A DNA stretch of 64,000 nt from Pycnopodia helianthoides (lineage: Eukaryota > Echinodermata > Asteroidea > Forcipulatida > Asteriidae), in NCBI GenBank assembly GCA_032158295.1, contig CM063250.1, forward strand, positions 9,473,001 to 9,537,000, written 5' to 3'. The notes beneath the pieces are model-generated. The model did no database searches. It had not been told where the DNA came from and was given only the letters and a program-made list of their open reading frames with translations. Positions 59,273-64,000 of the stretch are shown here, piece after piece (the first letter of the stretch is position 1; each line of letters opens with the position of its first letter). Both the position numbers and the translations under genes were made by a program.

Positions 59273-59776
59273 GTCCGCTTTAAATGAAGGTGGCGACGCG
59301 AGGGATTTCGGCGAAGGAGCTAAAAATGAGAACGAAACTTCATCATGAGAAACAAAAGAATAATGAGCGCGTAGCGTTACATCACTACGGGGGGTTCAAA
59401 GGTTGAAATGTGATACTTTGAACCAATCAAAATGTGACGTGGTCCGCTTTAAATGAAGGTGGCGACGCATGGGATTTCGGCGAAGGAGCTAAAAATGAGA
59501 ACGACACTTCATCATTAGAAACAAAAGAATAATGAGCGGGTAGCGTTACATCACTACGGGGGGTCAAAGGTTGAAATGTGATACTTTGAGGCTATCAAAA
59601 TGTGACGTGGTCCGCTTTAAATGAAGGTGGCGACGCATGGGATTTCGGCGAAGGAGCTAAAAACTAGAACGAAACTTCATCATGAGAAACAAAAGAATAA
59701 TGAACGCGTAGCGTTACATCACTACGGGGGTCAAAGGTTGAAATGTGGTACTTTGAACCAATCAAAATGTGACGTG
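59273..59776. repeat. Three tandem copies of a 168-169-bp unit
   Basis: gtccgctttaaatgaaggtg recurs at 59273, 59442 and 59610. Units end caaaatgtgacgtg and are well over 90% alike by eye. Confidence 0.9.
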
Positions 59777-60429
59777 ATACGCACAGGTTAAAAAGACGAT
59801 CGAGATCACGGAGGGCAGGATACCGATGGTGAAATATGGCGTGGCTGAGCAGTGTAATGTCATCGACAGGGAGACATACACAAACTTACGAGAGCTTCTA
59901 TGTAATGTTTACTGTGACAATTAAAGAGCTAACATTGATCTGAAGTGGGGACCAATCTAACTGCTAAGCAAACTGTGAAATCCCAATACAAATCACTATG
60001 TAATACTGAAAACTCATCTCAAGATGAATCTTAGCGCTTTCCTTGCACCATTTTTTCTAGATGGCACAGTAATTCAATTTCAATTCAACTCATTATTTAT
60101 TTGCATATTGCAAAATGAACATACAGATAATTATAGAGAAGGTCAATTCAACAAAGATGCATAAAGAACTACAAGAATGAGAATTATATGAGGCACAATG
60201 AAACAGACGCAAATATGGAGGCATATTCAAAAGACCAAGTCTTGTGGAGATAAATGCCTTTATACAAGGAGATACTAGACATCTAAACAGAACTTAAGTA
60301 CAAGGCCAATTAAAACTGTAGTTTCTGCTTGTATTTTTCTTGAACGAACCCTTTTCCAGCACTAGTTTTTTTTTTTAACGATAATCTGACGTGGAGGTAA
60401 ATACAAATACATTGCCTGCGTAAAGGGCG

Positions 60430-60445
60430 GCCGGGAGGTGTGTGT

Positions 60446-60478
<33 letters not shown>

Positions 60479-60846
60479 CACACGGAAGGGCATATGTGGG
60501 GTCCTGACAACAATGGAACAATGGACCCCACAAGGTCATTTCAATAGGAACAATTGGGCCCCACAAGGGAATTCTTCAGAAAAGGGAATAATAGAACAAC
60601 AATAGCAGTACCCCACATCCGGATCCGTAAGAGTGTTGGTGTGTGTGTGTGTGTGTGTGATGTTGTGTGTGTGTGTGTGTGGGGTGTGTGTACACACAAA
60701 GGGCATATGTGGGGTCCTGACAACAATGGAACAATGGACCCCACAAGGTCATTTCAATAGGAACAATTGGGCCCCACAAGGGAATTCTTCAGAAAAGGGA
60801 ATAATAGAACAACAATAGCAGTACCCCACAAACCGGATCCGTAAGG

Positions 60847-60900
<54 letters not shown>

Positions 60901-61056
60901 ACACACACAAGGGCATATGTGGGGTCCTGGCAACAATGGAACAATGGACCCCACAAGGTCATTTCAATAGGAACAATTGGGCCCCACAAGGGAATTCTTC
61001 AGAAAAGGGAATAATAGAACAACAATAGCAGTACCCCACAAACCGGATCCGTAAGG

Positions 61057-61099
<43 letters not shown>

Positions 61100-61105
61100 G
61101 GGGTG
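60430..61105. repeat. Tripled 211-bp unit interleaved with (TG)n tracts
   Basis: ggcatatgtggggtcctg recurs at about 60489, 60700 and 60911, each copy running to cggatccgtaag and a (TG)n tract (60438-60478, 60638-60698, 60847-60900, 61057-61098). Open frames here encode only Thr-His or Val-Cys runs. Confidence 0.92.
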
Positions 61106-61799
61106 GGGGGGGTGGGGGGCATGGATATCAATTGGGGAGGGGAACGGGCCTAGCTTTCTAGGCACGAAACGCTTCTTCAGTAGCTATTTATTTACTATTC
61201 CCTCAAGCCGTATGAGGTTATATAGCAGGGTTTATATAGACAAAACGACAGAAATACTGCACTGCAAAAAAGATTATTTCGAACTCTATGTGTACAGGTA
61301 CCGTTCATTTTGTATTTCAAGCGAATTCGCTGTATGCTCCCCAGGTAGAATTTGAAGAATGGTCAAAGTACCCCTGAGGCGGGAATGTTGCAACACGCCT
61401 CATATACCAACCAGTATATTATTATTCACATTGAATCACGCTCTTATTTAGAGAGACGGGCTGGATCTAACTGACGAAAAACAACTAGAGTAAACAGTTT
61501 CAATGCATTGATATCCCAAACATTAAAGCTCTATTCAGTTTGAGGGCACGATAGTTTCATGCACTCGTTTGAACCGTGCAGTGTCGAGAGGGTTTGATGG
61601 GTCAACTCGACTTGGTTAACAAGAGTACTCTGTTGGTCTTTTTTTTTTATAACTAAATGGAGCATTGCGGAATCGAAGTTTCTAGCTCTGAAGATCGACG
61701 AGCTTGGTCTTGTAGGTAAACAAGGCAATGACATCATGTTGTCTGTGTTTCAACAATAGGGATTGTTATACAACATGGTAGCTTGACACCGAGCGGCGG

Positions 61800-61955
61800 C
61801 TCAATTGGTATTAATAAATTAATTAATTTATCTATTTATAATATTAAAAACAACCCATATTTATTTATATAGTTATTTATTAATTAATTTATTTATTTAC
61901 TAATTTATTTATTCATTTATCTATTAATTTAACTATTTATTTATTCATTTTTTTT
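61800..61955. repeat. AT-rich (attt)n stretch
   Basis: Simple taatttatttatt repeats. It may hold the minus-strand polyadenylation signals of the right-edge gene. Confidence 0.7.
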
Positions 61956-62407
61956 TCATGGAGCTCATCGGTGTTACAAATTGTTCTCCCTTGGGCCCCT
62001 GTAAGTCAAACAGTACTTGTTTCACTCGCATGGAACAAAGCCAACAAAAACTGTCTCTCGATTGAATTTCATCAGCTTACACACAACAATATAAACACAT
62101 ATAGTGCTTTGAATGTGTTTCCCTTCGTGTAAAACATATAGACACTTACTAAAGAGAGAAGTATCACTCGTACTTTTCGTTCATAACTGTCATCTTTTTG
62201 CTATATGAGATATAAATGACTTTTTCCTTTTTGCCTAATCGCTATTTTCATTTATGCATGACGACAACTTTCCTTTAGCCTAAGCCTAACGACCACAGAC
62301 AGTCATTCCTGATGTTCCGTTAACACCTGATGTGATAACGGGCACTTATCTTTCGCAATACTCATGTTTCATTTTTGCTGGTGTAGCTATGAGCGTAAAT
62401 CATAACA

Positions 62408-62581
62408 TTAGGTAAAGAGGGCCATCAAGTCCGGATACAGTGCAGACGGTACCGAGAACGGTCCGTCGACACCCTCTAGCGGGGCCGCGTCCCTCACCGT
62501 AGATCGGGGCGAAATGGCCCTGGTCGCTTCCGTGGCAATTACTAGCTGACGTGGCGGTGGAGGAAACGATATTTGGCAGTC
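62408..62581 (-). CDS. Terminal coding exon of an unidentified gene at the right edge
   Basis: A strong acceptor (ccccttctcccacag) opens 57 codons and TAA. The protein starts DCQISFPPPPRQLVIATEA and ends SALYPDLMALFT. Codon third positions are strongly GC-rich (GCC, ACG, CGG, CTG), unlike the AT-rich flanks, which supports real coding. The composition is Pro/Ser/Thr-rich, as in disordered cytoplasmic tails. No family is recognised. The phase-0 start fits the donor at 63981. The sequence beyond the window is needed for identity. Confidence 0.6.
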   Translation of the reverse strand, partial: DCQISFPPPPRQLVIATEATRAISPRSTVRDAAPLEGVDGPFSVPSALYPDLMALFT

Positions 62582-62936
62582 CTGTGGGAGAAGGGGTAGT
62601 ACTAATGATGGGTGTAATATTTGAAAAGGATGTGACAATTCACCTGCTGATTTACTGAGTGCATGAAGAAAGAGGGGTATGTTTTACCCTATGGTACAGT
62701 GTGAAACCATTAGGCAGCTTGCGAAACGCATACGATGGGTATGATACTAATAAATAATCAGTAGACCTACACGTAGATATATCAAATGACGTCATTGACA
62801 GAACGACTTTTTGTTGATTAAACCGATTATCAAGTAAATTATTGAACCCAAATTGTTTAAACAATATATTTGCAATACAAGTAGACATGTAGCAGTTTAT
62901 TTTGGTTGCAGAAGTGGGATCAGACAAAACAACTTG

Positions 62937-63072
62937 TCCAACAGTTTATTTTGGTTGCAGGAGTGGGATCGGACAAAACAAAATGTCGACATGTTGTTTT
63001 GTCCGATAAAAACAAACTATTAGACATGTTGTTTTGTCCGATCCCACTTCTGCAACTAAAATAAACTGTTAC
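62937..63072. repeat. Inverted repeat plus direct duplication
   Basis: cagtttattttggttgcag then gagtgggatc and ggacaaaaca occurs twice directly (62891 and 62941) and once inverted, ending at 63069. A MITE-like fold-back inside the right-edge gene intron. Confidence 0.75.
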
Positions 63073-63519
63073 ATAATGAACCTCTTCTAAACGCTTTGAT
63101 CATATTCCTGCTCATAAAAGTAGAGTCCGTTAAGCCGAATCCTTTATTCCAAAGAAATAATTTAATTTTCATAAACATCAGTTTGTGTTTTCAAAATTCA
63201 CAACCCTCCTTTTTGGAAGGACAATTTTGTACAAGGTTTGAATACATCCGATTTTTAAAAGAATCAATGGGTCTTTAAAGGAACAGGTGTTTTGGTAATT
63301 CCAGATTGGTTGCAGGTCCTATCAAACCGGAAGGGCAGACCTCCGTTGGTATCCTCGGTGTCCTCAAATGAATTGTAGCGTTTACTGTAAAATGCCGCAA
63401 GCAAAATGACAAAGTGTCAAAAACACTCGTGATTTATAGATGAAACTTAACTTGGTCCTTTTCAGTGGTTAACTTTAAAGACACTGGTGTACATTGCTTT
63501 AGTTTTTAAGTACACGTAT

Positions 63520-63650
63520 GTGTGAAGGTCGTGTGCGTAATAAGCGACTTCGGCAGTGGCTATGGTCGTCGGCTGCACCGACAACGTTGAAGAATAGGAC
63601 TTTTGGGCGTTCCAGCCGTAGCCACTGCCAAAGCCATCAAGTCAGACTCG
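63520..63650. repeat. Imperfect inverted repeat
   Basis: cttcggcagtggctatggtc and gccgtagccactgccaaagc pair as arms around a GC-rich centre. The overlapping open frame is not supported as a gene. Confidence 0.5.
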
Positions 63651-63980
63651 ATCAAGCTATAGGTGCGGCTATTTTGTATTTCTTTCAGACCCAGTTTATG
63701 CGGCCGAATCTGAGGCTAGGTCCCAATTCACGACTTTGGCTATTGTCGATATTGCCAGATGACCGCGTCTGCTTTTTACTGCACCAATCACAGCGCGTTT
63801 GGAACCTGACAATACGTGCTTGTGGGGGTGACAAATAAATATACTTTGTCCTTCATTTTGGCTTTCATGTCGGTGTGTTCTGACCGAGGTTTTGTCACAA
63901 AATTACCGGATGCTGTGCATGTGACCCTGATGGGAAATACGAGACCGACACACTGCTGATGAAGCTTGCAAGTACCTCAC

Positions 63981-64000
63981 CTCCATATCAGAAGAAAACT
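63981..64000 (-). CDS. End of the penultimate exon of the right-edge gene (partial)
   Basis: Minus-strand sequence running in from the window edge reads FSSDME and ends at a strong donor, GAG|gtgagg. Phase 0 here matches the phase-0 acceptor at 62581, giving SSDME-DCQISF across a 1.4-kb intron. Only 20 bases are visible. Confidence 0.45.

Noticed and set aside
60310..61165. Thr-His or Val-Cys repeat proteins
   Set aside because: Translations of (TG)n microsatellites.
63518..63838. 106-residue plus-strand frame at the right
   Set aside because: Covers an inverted repeat, has no splice or family support, and lies in the intron of the minus-strand gene.

Overview
The window reads as animal nuclear DNA, AT-rich, with small phase-matched exons spread over long introns and very dense short mobile elements. 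The best match is an echinoderm, probably a sea star. The support is vertebrate-like but divergent acid phosphatase and ELOVL exons, fold-back elements built like sea urchin TU elements, and repeat families that I associate (from memory, unchecked) with asteroid genomes. No prokaryotic or viral gene organisation is seen.

Four protein-coding loci are supported, all on the minus strand. (1) 21512 to 6404: a complete ten-exon histidine acid phosphatase of the ACP2/ACPP type, 426 residues, with signal peptide, RHGDRTP and HD catalytic motifs, a C-terminal membrane segment and a short tail. (2) 38610 to 28336: a complete six-coding-exon very-long-chain fatty acid elongase of the ELOVL1/4/7 group, 271 residues, closest by eye to ELOVL7. 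(3) 45817 to about 43167: a small secreted peptide precursor with a signal peptide; a tentative second exon creates a Gly-Arg-Arg amidation and cleavage site, so it may be an unrecognised neuropeptide. (4) Right edge: the GC-rich terminal coding exon (62581-62408) and the end of the preceding exon (64000-63981) of an unidentified gene.

The rest is mostly repeats. Fold-back elements with tandemly repeated arms lie at 14.4-15.1, 20.39-21.12 and 54.27-54.92 kb; the last two have clear 8-bp target duplications, and a relic of the third lies at 57.7-58.1 kb. Elements flanked by TTAA (or TTGA) lie at 3.4, 12.05, 12.95, 19.5, 29.5, 33.9, 38.05, 43.5, 48.6 and 56.0 kb. hAT-like MITEs with 8-bp duplications lie at 22.98 and 51.60 kb. 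A Helitron-like element spans 22.68-24.09 kb. Dead retroelement pieces (Penelope-like at 25.4-26.2 kb, LINE ends at 21.24 and 32.3 kb), several tRNA-derived SINEs, minisatellites (30.3-31.7, 47.5, 59.3 kb) and a tripled (TG)n-bearing unit at 60.4-61.1 kb complete the picture.

ACP2 and ELOVL act in unrelated pathways (lysosomal phosphate ester hydrolysis and ER fatty acid elongation); their adjacency suggests no shared function. Exon boundaries come from reading frame, splice consensus and family alignment by eye. UTRs and transcription starts are not resolved.
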